From assembly GCF_018397995.1 (NCBI RefSeq), contig NZ_BBQH01000017.1, positions 135,948 through 199,947 of the forward strand: DNA of 64,000 nt, in the 5' to 3' direction. Position numbers and translations under genes: made by a program. The first letter of the stretch is position 1. Every line of letters starts with the position of its first letter. Positions 54,266 through 63,641 of this stretch are shown piece by piece. This stretch comes from Rhizomonospora bruguierae (lineage in GTDB: Bacteria > Actinomycetota > Actinomycetes > Mycobacteriales > Micromonosporaceae). Below the pieces are notes generated by a model. The model ran no database searches, had not been told where the DNA came from, and worked only from the letters and a program-made list of their open reading frames with translations.

Positions 54266-55269
54266 GGCTCCGCCGGCTGGCCGCCCTGGCCGTGCTGGCC
54301 CTGCTGCTGCTCGCCGCCGGGGCGGCCGCCTGGCGCTCGGTACGCCCGCAGCCGGAGACCCCCGCCACCGTCGCCGCGAGCCTGCTGTGCCCCTCGTGCC
54401 AGGGCGAGACCGTCGCCCAGTCGCAGTCACCGATGGCGGCCGCAATGCGCGACACCATCGCGGAGCAACTGGCCGCCGGCCGCACCGGCGCGCAGGTGCG
54501 GCAGTGGTTCGTGGAGCGGTACGGCCCGGCGGTGCTGGCCGAGCCGCCGCCGGGCGGGCTGGGCGTCGTGCTGTGGGTCGTGCCGGGGTGCGTGGCCGCT
54601 GCCGCGCTGGCGTTCGCCATCCGGGCCCGCCGGCGGCGGGCCGCCCCGGCAGCCCGTGTCACCGCTCGCACGCACCCCGGTGAGCCGCGGGATGGTGGCC
54701 GACCGGCGGCAGCTCACGGTGCAGGCCGTGTCACCGCTCGCGCGCACCCCGGTGAGCTGCGGGAGGAGCGGTTCACCGCACGCGCGCGACCCGGTGGGGG
54801 AGGGCGGCGGGCCAGCCGGGCCTGGGACGCGGCGGCCGTCGGCGTGGTCGGGCTGGTGGCGGCCGTCGCCCTCGCCAGCCCGTCGCACCGTCCACAGGAG
54901 ACGCCCGCCCGGCCGGTGGCCGATCGGGCGGCCACGCTGGTCACGCTTGCCCGGTCGCTGGAGGACAAGGGTCGCTACGCCGAGGCCGCCCAGATCTACC
55001 GGGACGCGCTGCGCGAGCGGCCGGACGACCGGACCACCCTGCGCCTGGCCTTCACGCTGCTGCGCTCGCAGCGGCCGGCGGAGGCGGAGAAGGCGGTGCG
55101 CCGGGTGCTCGGCAACGCACCCGACGACCCGAACGCCGTGCTGCTGCTCGGGCTGGCCCAGCGGGGGCAGGGCTCCCCGGCCGCCACCGCGACGCTACGC
55201 CGGTTCCTGACCCTCGCCCCGGACGCCCCGGCCGCCGCCGAGGTCCGCCGGATGCTGCGCGCCGACTGA
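54262..55269 (+). CDS. ccmH: CcmH with fused TPR (CcmI-like) domain
   Basis: A 335-residue protein. Residues 1-120 are a CcmH domain: signal/helix, AASLLCPSCQGETVAQSQSPMAAAMR (the LxCPxCQ redox motif), GAQVRQWFVERYGPAVLAEPP, and a second helix. A variable repeat-containing stretch follows (54655-54800), then another helix and TPR repeats (LEDKGRYAEAAQIYRDALRERPDD, NAVLLLGLAQRGQGS). This is the CcmH-CcmI fused form that binds apocytochrome c. Its 3' end overlaps the convergent nrfD-like gene by 75 bases. Confidence 0.9.
   Translation: MRLRRLAALAVLALLLLAAGAAAWRSVRPQPETPATVAASLLCPSCQGETVAQSQSPMAAAMRDTIAEQLAAGRTGAQVRQWFVERYGPAVLAEPPPGGLGVVLWVVPGCVAAAALAFAIRARRRRAAPAARVTARTHPGEPRDGGRPAAAHGAGRVTARAHPGELREERFTARARPGGGGRRASRAWDAAAVGVVGLVAAVALASPSHRPQETPARPVADRAATLVTLARSLEDKGRYAEAAQIYRDALRERPDDRTTLRLAFTLLRSQRPAEAEKAVRRVLGNAPDDPNAVLLLGLAQRGQGSPAATATLRRFLTLAPDAPAAAEVRRMLRAD
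54655..54800 (+). repeat. 72-base direct repeat in the ccmH linker
   Basis: The stretch cgtgtcaccgctcgc continuing to about 54691 recurs at 54727-54763 with few changes, each encoding RVTAR-x-HPGE; a third, weaker copy follows at about 54768. It lies in the loop between two membrane helices. Confidence 0.75.
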
Positions 55270-56322
55270 TCCGGCCCGGTCGGCCCGCTCGCGCTGCGGC
55301 ACGACCGTGTACCGCGGGTCGGTCGCCGAGGCGTTGCCGGCGTGGAAGTAGCCGAAGCGGGCCAGCAGCGAACTGGCGGCCAGTGCCAGCCCGCCGGCCA
55401 CGTCCAGGGCCTTGCTGCGGCGCAGCGCCGAGCCGGCCAGCAGCACCGCCCCGGCCCGACCGGCCAGCCGGGACGCGCGCATCAGCCGGCCCGGGTACCC
55501 CTGGTCCAGTGGCTCCGCCACCATGCCGAGGCGCTTGTGGATCCTGCGGTCCAGGGCCTGCTCCATCAGCACACCGGCGATCCCGGCGGCGCGGGCCGGA
55601 CCCGCCTCGTCCACCGCCGTCGAGGCCGCCACCAGCCCACCGGCCCCGGCCAGCGCGCTGGCCCCGAACAGGTACGGCAGTTCGCGGTGGGCGTCGTGCC
55701 ACAGCGGCACCGCGGTGTTGGCGATCAGCACGCCCGTGTAGGTGGTGAGGGCGGGCGCGACCAGGCTCGCCGCCAGCCCGCTCGACCGGCCCAGCGCCCG
55801 GACCGCGGCGCCCGCGGACGGCGGCAGCGCGCCGGACACCCCCGCCGCGGTCGCCGCCCCGACGAGCTCCGCCGCGGCCGCGGCCCCGACGAGCGGGCCG
55901 AAGCCGCCGAGCAGCCAGGTGCCGACGGACATGGGCGAGGTGGGCTTGAGCACCCGCAGCATGTGCGCGAAGCGCGCCGGCCGGCCGAGGTCGTGGATCA
56001 GGGCGGCCAGCCCCAGCCCGGTCGCCCCGGCCGAGATCAGCCGCCCCGCCCGGCGCATGGACCCGCGGCCGGTCAGGTCCCCGCCGGCCGCGAGCAGGGC
56101 CGCACCGCCCGCCACGCCGCCCAGGAACAGGTACCCGGCGATGTCCCGGGCCGACCACACGGGCGGCTTCAGCACCGACCGCCCGTAGTACGAGCGGAAT
56201 TCGGCCGGCGGCACCATCTCGCCGCCGCGTCCGGGCCGCCGCCCGCCCTTCGCGCCGATCAGCGCCTCCCGCTCCGGCGTCTCGTCACGCAGCCCGTCGC
56301 GGCGGACCTCGTGGCGGGTCAT
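55195..56322 (-). CDS. NrfD/polysulfide-reductase-like membrane subunit of formate dehydrogenase
   Basis: A 375-residue membrane protein with eight or nine helices of the NrfD family: AEFRSYYGRSVLKPPVWSARDIAGYLFLGGVAGGAALLA at the N-terminus and LIHDLGRPARFAHMLRVLKPTSPMSVGTW, both family signatures. It takes electrons from the iron-sulfur subunit to menaquinone, in place of a haem b subunit. The last 30 residues are of low similarity and their codons run across the end of ccmH on the other strand. It overlaps the iron-sulfur subunit gene by four bases. Confidence 0.9.
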   Translation of the reverse strand: MTRHEVRRDGLRDETPEREALIGAKGGRRPGRGGEMVPPAEFRSYYGRSVLKPPVWSARDIAGYLFLGGVAGGAALLAAGGDLTGRGSMRRAGRLISAGATGLGLAALIHDLGRPARFAHMLRVLKPTSPMSVGTWLLGGFGPLVGAAAAAELVGAATAAGVSGALPPSAGAAVRALGRSSGLAASLVAPALTTYTGVLIANTAVPLWHDAHRELPYLFGASALAGAGGLVAASTAVDEAGPARAAGIAGVLMEQALDRRIHKRLGMVAEPLDQGYPGRLMRASRLAGRAGAVLLAGSALRRSKALDVAGGLALAASSLLARFGYFHAGNASATDPRYTVVPQRERADRAGSVGAQHPADLGGGRGVRGEGQEPA

Positions 56323-57302
56323 CGCCGGGCGCCGGTGACGAACGCGGCCAGGACGGTGGCCGCCACGCCGGCCGCCGCCAGCGCGGCGTGCCGCCACATG
56401 CGGGGCAGGTCCCGCGTGGTGACCACCGGGTCGGGCGGGAAGCCGTACACCTCGGGCTCGTCGAGCAGCAGGAAGAACGCGCCGGTGCCGCCCACCCCGT
56501 CGTCCGGGTCGGCCCCGTAGAGCCGGGCCTCGGGCATCCCGACCCCGTGCAACTGCTCCACCCGGCGCGCCGCGCGCTCGCGAAGTTCGTCGAGCGGTCC
56601 GAACTGGATGGAGTCGGTCGGGCACGCCTTGGCGCAGGCCGGCTCCTGCCCGTCGGTCATCCGGTCGTAGCACAGGGTGCACTTCCACACCCGCCCGTCC
56701 CGTTCCCGCCGGTCGATGACGCCGTACGGGCAGGCGGGCACGCAGTACCCGCAGCCGTTGCAGATGTCCTCCTGCACCACGACGGTGCCGAACTCGGTGC
56801 GGATGAGACTGCCGGTGGGGCACACGTCGAGGCAGGCCGCGTGGGTGCAGTGCTTGCACACGTCGCTGGCCATCAGCCAGCGCAGTTCGGTGCGCCCGCC
56901 GGGGCTCACGTGGCCGTCCGGCGTGGCGTGCGGCTGCGGGCCGGGGTGTACCCGGCCGGTCTGGGTGCCCAGCATCGAACCGTGCTTGTCGCCCAGCCCG
57001 GCCGCCACCACGGCGGCGGTCGACGCGGTCCCGGACGGCCCGGTCGGCATCACCGTCACGCTGTTGTTCTGCCGGCCGAGCGGCCGGTCCTGCTCGATGA
57101 AGGCCACGTGCCGCCAGGTGTCCGCGCCGAGCATGCCGGTGTTGTCGTAGGACATGCCCAGCAGGGACAGGCCGTCGTCCGGGACCTGGTTCCACTCCTT
57201 GCACGCCACCTCGCACGCCTTGCAGCCGATGCAGATGGACGTGTCGGTGAAGAACCCCATCCGCTGCCGCCCGGTGGGCTGCTCCAGCAGGCCGTCACTC
57301 AT
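56319..57302 (-). CDS. Formate dehydrogenase iron-sulfur (beta) subunit
   Basis: A 327-residue ferredoxin-type subunit with four [4Fe-4S] Cys sets: CIGCKACEVAC, CKHCTHAACLDVC, CNGCGYCVPAC and CTLCYDRMTDGQEPACAKAC. The first is preceded by GFFTDTS and followed by KEWNQVP, the usual FdnH/FdhB context. A C-terminal helix (HAALAAAGVAATVLAAFV) anchors it to the membrane. It moves electrons from the selenoprotein subunit to the NrfD-like subunit. It overlaps both neighbours. Confidence 0.93.
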   Translation of the reverse strand: MSDGLLEQPTGRQRMGFFTDTSICIGCKACEVACKEWNQVPDDGLSLLGMSYDNTGMLGADTWRHVAFIEQDRPLGRQNNSVTVMPTGPSGTASTAAVVAAGLGDKHGSMLGTQTGRVHPGPQPHATPDGHVSPGGRTELRWLMASDVCKHCTHAACLDVCPTGSLIRTEFGTVVVQEDICNGCGYCVPACPYGVIDRRERDGRVWKCTLCYDRMTDGQEPACAKACPTDSIQFGPLDELRERAARRVEQLHGVGMPEARLYGADPDDGVGGTGAFFLLLDEPEVYGFPPDPVVTTRDLPRMWRHAALAAAGVAATVLAAFVTGARR

Positions 57303-60300
57303 GCCGTCCCTCCCGGTGACGCGGCGGTGCGGGGCGCGGTACCGGTCTCGGCCGTGATCCCGGCCCGGCGCCGGTACTCCTCGACCAGGGCGATCCGGTC
57401 CGCGCCCCGCGGCCGGCGCCCGGGCCGCACGTCGCAGCTGAGCGCCTTGGTCTCCTGGATGTGCACGTTCGGGTCCAGGCTCAGGTGCGTCAGCTCGTTG
57501 GCCGAGTCGCCGGTGGTCAGGCCGTTGCCGCCCCAGTGGTACGGCACGCCCACCTGGTGGACGATCCGGTCGTGCACCCGGACCGGCACCATCCGGTCGG
57601 TGACCAGCACCCGCGCCTCGATCGCCTCGCGGGCGGTCACCACGGTCGCCCAGCCGAGGTGCTCCAGCCCGGCCTCCCGGGCCAGTTCCGGGGAGACCTC
57701 GCAGAACATCTCCGGCTGCAACTCGGACAGGTACGGCAGCCACCGGCTCATCCCGCCGGCCGTGTGGTGCTCGGTGAGCCGGTAGGTGGTCAGCGCGTAC
57801 GGGAAGACCCCGCTGCCCGGCTCGTCGCCGCTGGGCTGGTACGGGTCCACCGTGCGGCGGCTCGTCTGCCGCGCCGGGTTGTGCTGCTGGCCGTAGAGCA
57901 GGTTGGGCACCGGCGACTCCTGCGGCTCGTAGTGCGTGGGTACCGGGCCGTCCGACAGGCCCGCCGGCACGTACAGCCAGCCCTTCCCGTCCGCCTGCAT
58001 GATGAACGGGTCAATGCCGGACAGCGCGTCCTCGCGCCGGGCGCCGGGCGGCGGCCGGTGGTCGGGGCGCTTCGTGGGCTGGAAGTCCGGCACGTCGTGC
58101 CCCGTCCACCGGCCCTTGCCCTCGTCCCACCAGACGTACGCCTTGCGCTCGCTCCACGGCCGGCCCTCGGGGTCGGCCGAGGCGCGGTTGTAGAGCAGCC
58201 GCCGGTTGGCCGGCCAGGCCCAGCCCCACTCGGGCGCCACCCAGTTCTGTTCGGTGTGCGGCTTGCGCCGCGCCGCCTGGTTGACCCCGTCCGCGTACGC
58301 TCCACAGTAGATCCAGCAGCCGCACGCGGTGGCGCCGTCGTCCGTCAGCTGCTGGTAGGAGGAGAGGCAGGTGCCGTCCGCCGCCCGGCCGTTGATCTCC
58401 CGCAACACCGCCTCCGCGCTGGGCTCGGCGTGCTCGCCCGAGGTCGGGTAGTCCCAGGTGAGGTCGAGGATCGGGCGGTCCCGCTCGGCGGTGGAGCCCG
58501 CCAGCTTCGCCCGGATCCGCCGGCCCAGGTGGAACCAGAACCACAGGTCGCTGCGCGCGTCGCCGGGCGGGTCGACGGCCGCGTGGTGCCACTGGAGCAT
58601 CCGCTGGGTGTTGGTGAAGCTGCCGTCCTTCTCGGTGTGCGCGGCGGCCGGCAGGAAGAACACCTCCGTGCCGACGGTCTCCGGCCGCAGCTCGCCGGAC
58701 TCCACCTCCGGCCCGTCCCGCCACCAGGTGGCGCTCTCGATGAGCGCGAAGTCCCGCACCACCAGCCAGTCGAGGTTGGCCATGCCCAGCCGCTGCGCCT
58801 TGGCGTTGGCCGAGCCGACCGCCGGGTTCTCACCGTTGAGGAAGTACCCCTTGCAGGAACCGTCCAGTTGCGCCTTCACCGTCTGGTAGGTGCTGTGGTC
58901 GCCGGTGATGCGGGGCAGGTAGTCGAAGCAGTAGTCGTTGTCCGCCGTGGCCGCCTCGCCCCAGTACGCCTTGAGCAGGCTGACCGTGTACGCCCGCATG
59001 TTGCCCCAGTACCCGGTGTCCGCGGAGTCGTCGGCGACGTACTCGTCGAGGCTGCCGTGCGCGTCCGGGTGCGGCATCGGCAGGTAGCCGGGCAGCAGGT
59101 CGTACAGCGTGGGGATGTCGGTGCTGCCCTGGATGCTGGCGTGGCCGCGCAGGGCGAGGATCCCCCCGCCGGGCCGGCCGATGTTGCCCAGCAGCAGTTG
59201 CAGCACCGACGCGGCCCGGATGTACTGCACGCCGACGGTGTGCTGCGTCCAGCCCACCGCGTACGCCCAGGCGGTGGTGCGGTCCCGGGTGGAGTTGTCC
59301 GTCACCATCCGGGCCAGCTGCAGGAACACGTCGACCGGGATGCCGCAGACGCGGGCCACCATCTCCGGGGTGTACCGGCTGTAGTGGCGTTTCAGGAGCT
59401 GGAACACGCAGCGCGGGTGCCGGAGGGTCTCGTCACGCCGGATGTTGCTCAGGTCCGACAGGGCGGCGCCGTGGCTGCCGTGCTCGTGGCCCCGGCCGGT
59501 CGCCTGCCGCTCGTGCGAGCGGCCCTGCCCGTCGTGCCGCGCCCGGGTGCCCCGCTCCCGCTTGCCCGCCGAGCTGGCCACGCTGGTGCCCTCGTACTGC
59601 CAGCTGTCCGTGGCGTAGCCGGCCTTGTCGTCCTGCCAGCCGGAGAACAACCCGTCCAGATCCTCGGTGTCCCGGAACTGCTCACCGATGATCGTCGCCG
59701 CGTTGGTGTAGGCCACCACGTACTCGCGGAACTCCAGCCCGTTGCAGAGCACATAGTTGATGAGCCCGCCCAGCAGCGCGATGTCGGTACCGGCGCGTAG
59801 CGGCACGTGCAGGTCGGCCAGCGCGCCGGTGCGGGTCAGCCGCGGATCGACGTGGATCAGCGTGGCGCCGCGCGCCTTCGCCGCCATCACCCACTGGAAG
59901 CCCACCGGGTGGCACTCGGCCATGTTCGAGCCCTGCACCACGATGCAGTCCGAGTTCTGCAGATCCTGCTGGAACGTCGTCGCGCCACCCCGCCCGAACG
60001 AGGTCCCCAGACCGGGGACGGTGGAGGAGTGTCAAATCCGGGCCTGGTTCTCGATCTGCACGGCGCCCAGGGCGGTGCCGAGCTTCTTGATCAGGTAGTT
60101 CTCCTCGTTGTCGAGGGTGGCGCCGCCCAGCGCCGCGAAGCCCATCGTGCGGCGCACCCGGCGACCCTGGGAGTCCTCGTCGGTCCAGGTCGCGTCGCGG
60201 GTGGCGAGTACCCGGTCGGCGATCATGTCCATCGCCGTGTCCAGGTCCAGGTCCTCCCAGTCGGTGCCGTACGGGCGGCGATACCGCACCCGCGTCTGGC

Positions 60301-60628
60301 GCCGGGGATTGGTGACCAGTTGCTTGGTCGCGGCGCCCTTCGGGCACAGCCGTCCCCGGCTGACCGGCGAGGCCGGGTCCCCCTCGATCTGCACGACCCG
60401 CTCGTCCTTGACGTACACGAGCTGCCCGCAGCCGACCGCGCAGTACGGGCACACGCTGGCCACCACCCGGTCGGCGGTGCTCGTGCGGGGCTGGAGCCGG
60501 TCGGTGACCCGCGAGCGGGCGGAGTCGCCCCGGCCGCTGCGGTCACCCCGTCCCGCGCCGGGCAGGCCCGCCACCGCGCGTGCCTGGCGCAGCACCGGCC
60601 AGGGCAGGAACGTCTCCCGCAAGCCCAT
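57299..60628 (-). CDS. fdhA: Formate dehydrogenase catalytic subunit, selenocysteine-containing
   Basis: A 1109-residue molybdopterin oxidoreductase read through an in-frame UGA at 60032-60034, decoded as selenocysteine 199. The residues around it (NQARI-U-HSSTVPGLGTSFGRGG) match the Mo/W-ligand region of FdnG-type formate dehydrogenases, where Sec is at about position 196. The N-terminal [4Fe-4S] site is CPYCAVGCGQLVYV with GRLCPKGAA. Downstream are NMAECHPVGFQW and the MGDQ-family C-terminal domain (GVPYHWGGNGLTTGDSANELT). ATG 60626-60628 has GGGAGG six bases upstream. There is no Tat signal, so the active site may face the cytoplasm. An insertion with RERGTRARHDGQG-like sequence (59440-59590) is not in typical homologues. 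Confidence 0.93.
60003..60034 (-). promoter_or_regulatory. UGA selenocysteine codon and bacterial SECIS hairpin
   Basis: On the minus strand, UGA (60034-60032) is followed after 18 bases by the loop GGTCT (60013-60009), closed by a perfect 6-bp stem GTCCCC / GGGGAC (GTCCCCGGTCTGGGGAC). As I recall E. coli fdhF, its SelB-binding loop is also GGUCU, also 18 bases after UGA. This supports recoding rather than termination. Confidence 0.92.
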
Positions 60629-60729
60629 ACGCACCCTCCCGATCGTGGTCGGCTGGGGCTACCCGGCGGGTCGGGCGGCAAACCCGCGCCGGACGTGTGC
60701 GCCACCCGGATCGGGGGAAGCAGGCAGGT

Positions 60730-62406
60730 GTGAGGCCGCAACGAGCGCGCACCGGCCGGCGGGCACGCCCCGCCCGGTACGACGCCGTGGTGGTCGGCGC
60801 TGGCCACAACGGCCTGGTCGCGGCCAACCTGCTGGCCGACGCCGGCTGGAGCGTGCTGGTCCTGGAGGCCGAGCGGGCGCCGGGCGGTGCCGTGCGCTCC
60901 ACCGACCTGCTCGGCACCGGGTACACCACCGACCTGTTCAGCGCGTTCTACCCGCTCGCCGCCGCGTCGCCGGTCCTGCGGAACCTGAACCTGACCGAGC
61001 ACGGCCTGCGGTGGTCGCACGCGCCCGCGGTGCTGGCGCACCTGACGCCCGACGACCGGTCCGTGGTCATGTCCCGCGACCTCGATCGCACCGCCGCCTC
61101 GGTGGACGCCTTCGCCGCCGGGGACGGGGACGCCTGGCGGGACCTGGTGCACCGCTGGGACCGCACCGGCGACGCGGTGTTGGAGGCCCTGTTCCGGCCG
61201 TTCCCGCCGGTGCGCGCCGGCCTGGATCTGCTGCGCCGCCTCGGCCCCGCCGACGCCGCCCGGTTCGCCCGCTTCGCGGTCCTGCCGGTGCGGCGCTTCG
61301 GCGAGGAGCAGTTCCGCGGCGACGGGGCGCGGCTGCTGCTGGCCGGCACCGCCCTGCACTCCGACATGGCACCCGAGGAGCCGGGCACCGCCATCTTCGG
61401 CTGGCTGATGGCCATGACCGGTCAGCGGCTCGGCTTCCCGGTCCCGCGGGGCGGGTCCGGCATGCTGATCAACGCGCTGGTCCGCCGGCTGCGCGCCGCC
61501 GGCGGCGAACTGCGCTGCGGGGAGCCGGTTGAGCGGGTCCTGGTGCGGGGCGGCCGGGCGCACGGGGTGCGCACGGCCGGCGGCACCGTCGTCCTGGCCC
61601 GGCGCGCGGTGCTCGCCGACGTCGCCGCGCCGACCCTCTACCTCAAGCTGGTCGGCGCGGCGCACCTGCCCGGCCGCCTGCTCGCCGACCTGCGGCGCTT
61701 CGCGTGGGACCCGTCGACGCTGAAGCTGAACTGGGCGCTCTCCGGCCCGATACCGTGGCGCTGCGCCGACGTGAGCGACGCGGGCACCGTGCACCTGGGC
61801 GCCGGGATGGACGGGCTCACGGAGTACGCCGCCGCGCTGACCACCGGCCGCCGGCCGGACAACCCGTTCACCATCCTGGGGCAGATGACGACGACCGACG
61901 CCACCCGGTCACCGGACGGCACGGAGGTGATCTGGGCCTACACCCACCTGCCCCGCAACCTCGACCGCGACCCCGACGCGCTGCGGCGGCAGGCGGAGGC
62001 GGTGGAGGAGCACATCGAACGGCACGCACCCGGCTTCCGCGACCTGGTGACCAACCGGGTGGTGCAGACGCCGGACAGCCTCCGCGCCGCCAACGGCAAC
62101 CTGGTACGCGGGGCCATCAACGGTGGCACCACGAAGCTGTTCCAGGAACTCGTCTTCCGCCCGGTGGCCGGGCTCGGCCGGGCCGAGACGCCGATCCGCG
62201 GCCTCTACCTGTCCGGTGCGGGCGCCCACCCGGGCGGCGGTGTCCACGGTGGACCGGGCGGCAACGCGGCGCGGGCCGCCCTGCTGCACGCGGGGCTGCG
62301 CCACCCCGTCCGCTCCGCCGCCGTACGCCTGGCGCTGCGCGCCCTGTACGCGCAGCCGGACCGGGGTGCGGTGCCGCCGCCGGTCAGCGAGCTACCCGGT
62401 TGCTGA
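60730..62406 (+). CDS. Phytoene-desaturase-like FAD oxidoreductase
   Basis: A 558-residue protein of the NAD(P)/FAD-dependent amine oxidase/phytoene desaturase superfamily. The dinucleotide-binding motif is YDAVVVGAGHNGLVAANLLADAGWSVLVLEAE, followed by GGAVRS, and the C-terminal FAD block reads GLYLSGAGAHPGGGVHGGPGGNAA. Members act on carotenoids, retinol-like or other hydrophobic substrates; no carotenoid genes are nearby, so the substrate is open. GTG 60730 gives a start about 16 residues before the FAD motif, with GGGGGAAG upstream. It is divergent from fdhA, with about 100 bases between the starts. Confidence 0.88.
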   Translation: MRPQRARTGRRARPARYDAVVVGAGHNGLVAANLLADAGWSVLVLEAERAPGGAVRSTDLLGTGYTTDLFSAFYPLAAASPVLRNLNLTEHGLRWSHAPAVLAHLTPDDRSVVMSRDLDRTAASVDAFAAGDGDAWRDLVHRWDRTGDAVLEALFRPFPPVRAGLDLLRRLGPADAARFARFAVLPVRRFGEEQFRGDGARLLLAGTALHSDMAPEEPGTAIFGWLMAMTGQRLGFPVPRGGSGMLINALVRRLRAAGGELRCGEPVERVLVRGGRAHGVRTAGGTVVLARRAVLADVAAPTLYLKLVGAAHLPGRLLADLRRFAWDPSTLKLNWALSGPIPWRCADVSDAGTVHLGAGMDGLTEYAAALTTGRRPDNPFTILGQMTTTDATRSPDGTEVIWAYTHLPRNLDRDPDALRRQAEAVEEHIERHAPGFRDLVTNRVVQTPDSLRAANGNLVRGAINGGTTKLFQELVFRPVAGLGRAETPIRGLYLSGAGAHPGGGVHGGPGGNAARAALLHAGLRHPVRSAAVRLALRALYAQPDRGAVPPPVSELPGC

Positions 62407-62470
62407 GCCGGGTCGGCGGGTTTGCCGGTGGCCTGCGGGGCTACCCCTATCCGGAGGGGGATGAACCACG

Positions 62471-63508
62471 ATGAGACGACGACGTAGGAAGCACCGGGTG
62501 TGGGTGGTCACCGGGGCCTCCGCCGGTATCGGGCGGGCCGTGGTCCGGCGGGTGGCCGCCCGCGGTGACTCGGTGGCCCTGCTGGCGCGGGGCATCGCCG
62601 GGCTGGCGGCAGCGGCGGACGAGGTGCGCGCCGCGGGCGGCCGGGCGCTGCCGATCGAGACCGACATGGCGGACTTCGCCCAGGTGGACGCGGCGGCGCA
62701 GCGCGCCGAGCGGGAACTCGGCCCGATCGACGTGTGGGTCAACGACGCCTTCTCCACCGTGTTCGCGCCGTTCATGGACACCCGGCCGGAGGAGTTCGCC
62801 CGCACCATCCAGGTCACCTGCCTGGGCTACGTGCACGGCACCCGCGCCGCCCTGACCCGGATGCTGCCCCGGGACCGGGGCGCCGTGGTGCAGGTCGGCT
62901 CGACCCTGGCGTACCGCGGCATCCCGCTGCAGAGCGCCTACTGCGCGGCGAAGCACGCGATCCAGGGCTTCACCGAGTCGCTGCGCTGCGAGCTGCTGCA
63001 CGACCGCAGCCGGGTCCGGGTCACGATGGTGCAGCTGCCGGCGGTCAACACGCCCCAGTTCAGTTGGGTGCTGTCCCGCCTGTCCGGGCACCCGCAGCCG
63101 GTGCCGCCCATCTACACGCCGGAGCTGGCGGCCCGGGCCGTCTGCTACGCCGCCGACCACCCGCGCCGCCGCGAGTACTGGGTGGGCGGGTCCACCACGG
63201 CCACCCTGCTCGCGAACGCCGTGGTACCGGGGCTGCTCGACCGGTACCTGGCGCGCACCGGGTACTCGTCGCAGCAGACCTCGCAGCCGGCGGCGCCGGA
63301 CCGGCCGGAGAACCTCTGGCGGCCCGCGGACGACGGCGGCGGCGGTGCCGGGCGCGGCCACGACTTCGGTGCGCACGGCGAATTCGACGACCGGGCCAAG
63401 CACCGCAGCGCCCAGCTCTGGGCCTCGCAACACCACGGCCTGCTGGCCGCGGCGGGCGCCGGCGCGGCGGGCGCGGCGGCCATCGCCCTGGGCCTGCGCC
63501 GGCGGTAA
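62471..63508 (+). CDS. Short-chain dehydrogenase/reductase with extended C-terminus
   Basis: A 345-residue SDR. The cofactor loop is VVTGASAGIGRAVVRR, the DAFSTVF segment replaces the usual NNAG, and the catalytic Ser/Tyr/Lys are in VQVGSTLAYRGIPLQSAYCAAKHA. Residues 265 onward are a polar, glycine-rich tail ending in a membrane-type helix (HHGLLAAAGAGAAGAAAIALGL). A GGAGGGGG site lies 11 bases before ATG 62471. The substrate is unknown. It probably shares a transcript with the FAD oxidoreductase 64 bases upstream. Confidence 0.9.
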   Translation: MRRRRRKHRVWVVTGASAGIGRAVVRRVAARGDSVALLARGIAGLAAAADEVRAAGGRALPIETDMADFAQVDAAAQRAERELGPIDVWVNDAFSTVFAPFMDTRPEEFARTIQVTCLGYVHGTRAALTRMLPRDRGAVVQVGSTLAYRGIPLQSAYCAAKHAIQGFTESLRCELLHDRSRVRVTMVQLPAVNTPQFSWVLSRLSGHPQPVPPIYTPELAARAVCYAADHPRRREYWVGGSTTATLLANAVVPGLLDRYLARTGYSSQQTSQPAAPDRPENLWRPADDGGGGAGRGHDFGAHGEFDDRAKHRSAQLWASQHHGLLAAAGAGAAGAAAIALGLRRR

Positions 63509-63540
63509 CGGTGGGCGCCGTGGCCGCTGCCCTGAGCCGG

Positions 63541-63558
63541 CGCTGGTGATTGCCAGCG
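63541..63558 (+). terminator. Small hairpin after the SDR gene
   Basis: CGCTGG-TGATTG-CCAGCG forms a 6-bp stem 32 bases after the stop. It may end the SDR transcript, but the stem is short. Confidence 0.4.
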
Positions 63559-63559
63559 C

Positions 63560-63614
63560 CCCAGTGGCGCGGCTGAGCGCTGCGGCGTGGCGGCCCAGTG
63601 GCGCGGCTGAGCGC
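63560..63614. repeat. Pair of 21-base direct repeats between convergent genes
   Basis: CCCAGTGGCGCGGCTGAGCGC occurs at 63560-63580 and again, identical, at 63594-63614, in the gap between the SDR gene and the convergent FUSC-type gene. The function is unknown. Confidence 0.85.
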
Positions 63615-63641
63615 CCCGGCAGCGGTCATCCAACCGGCCCG

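Noticed and set aside
60032-60034. In-frame stop that could mean formate dehydrogenase is a split or broken gene
   Set aside because: The UGA sits at the Sec position of the family, the frame and homology continue directly after it, and a correctly spaced SECIS hairpin follows.
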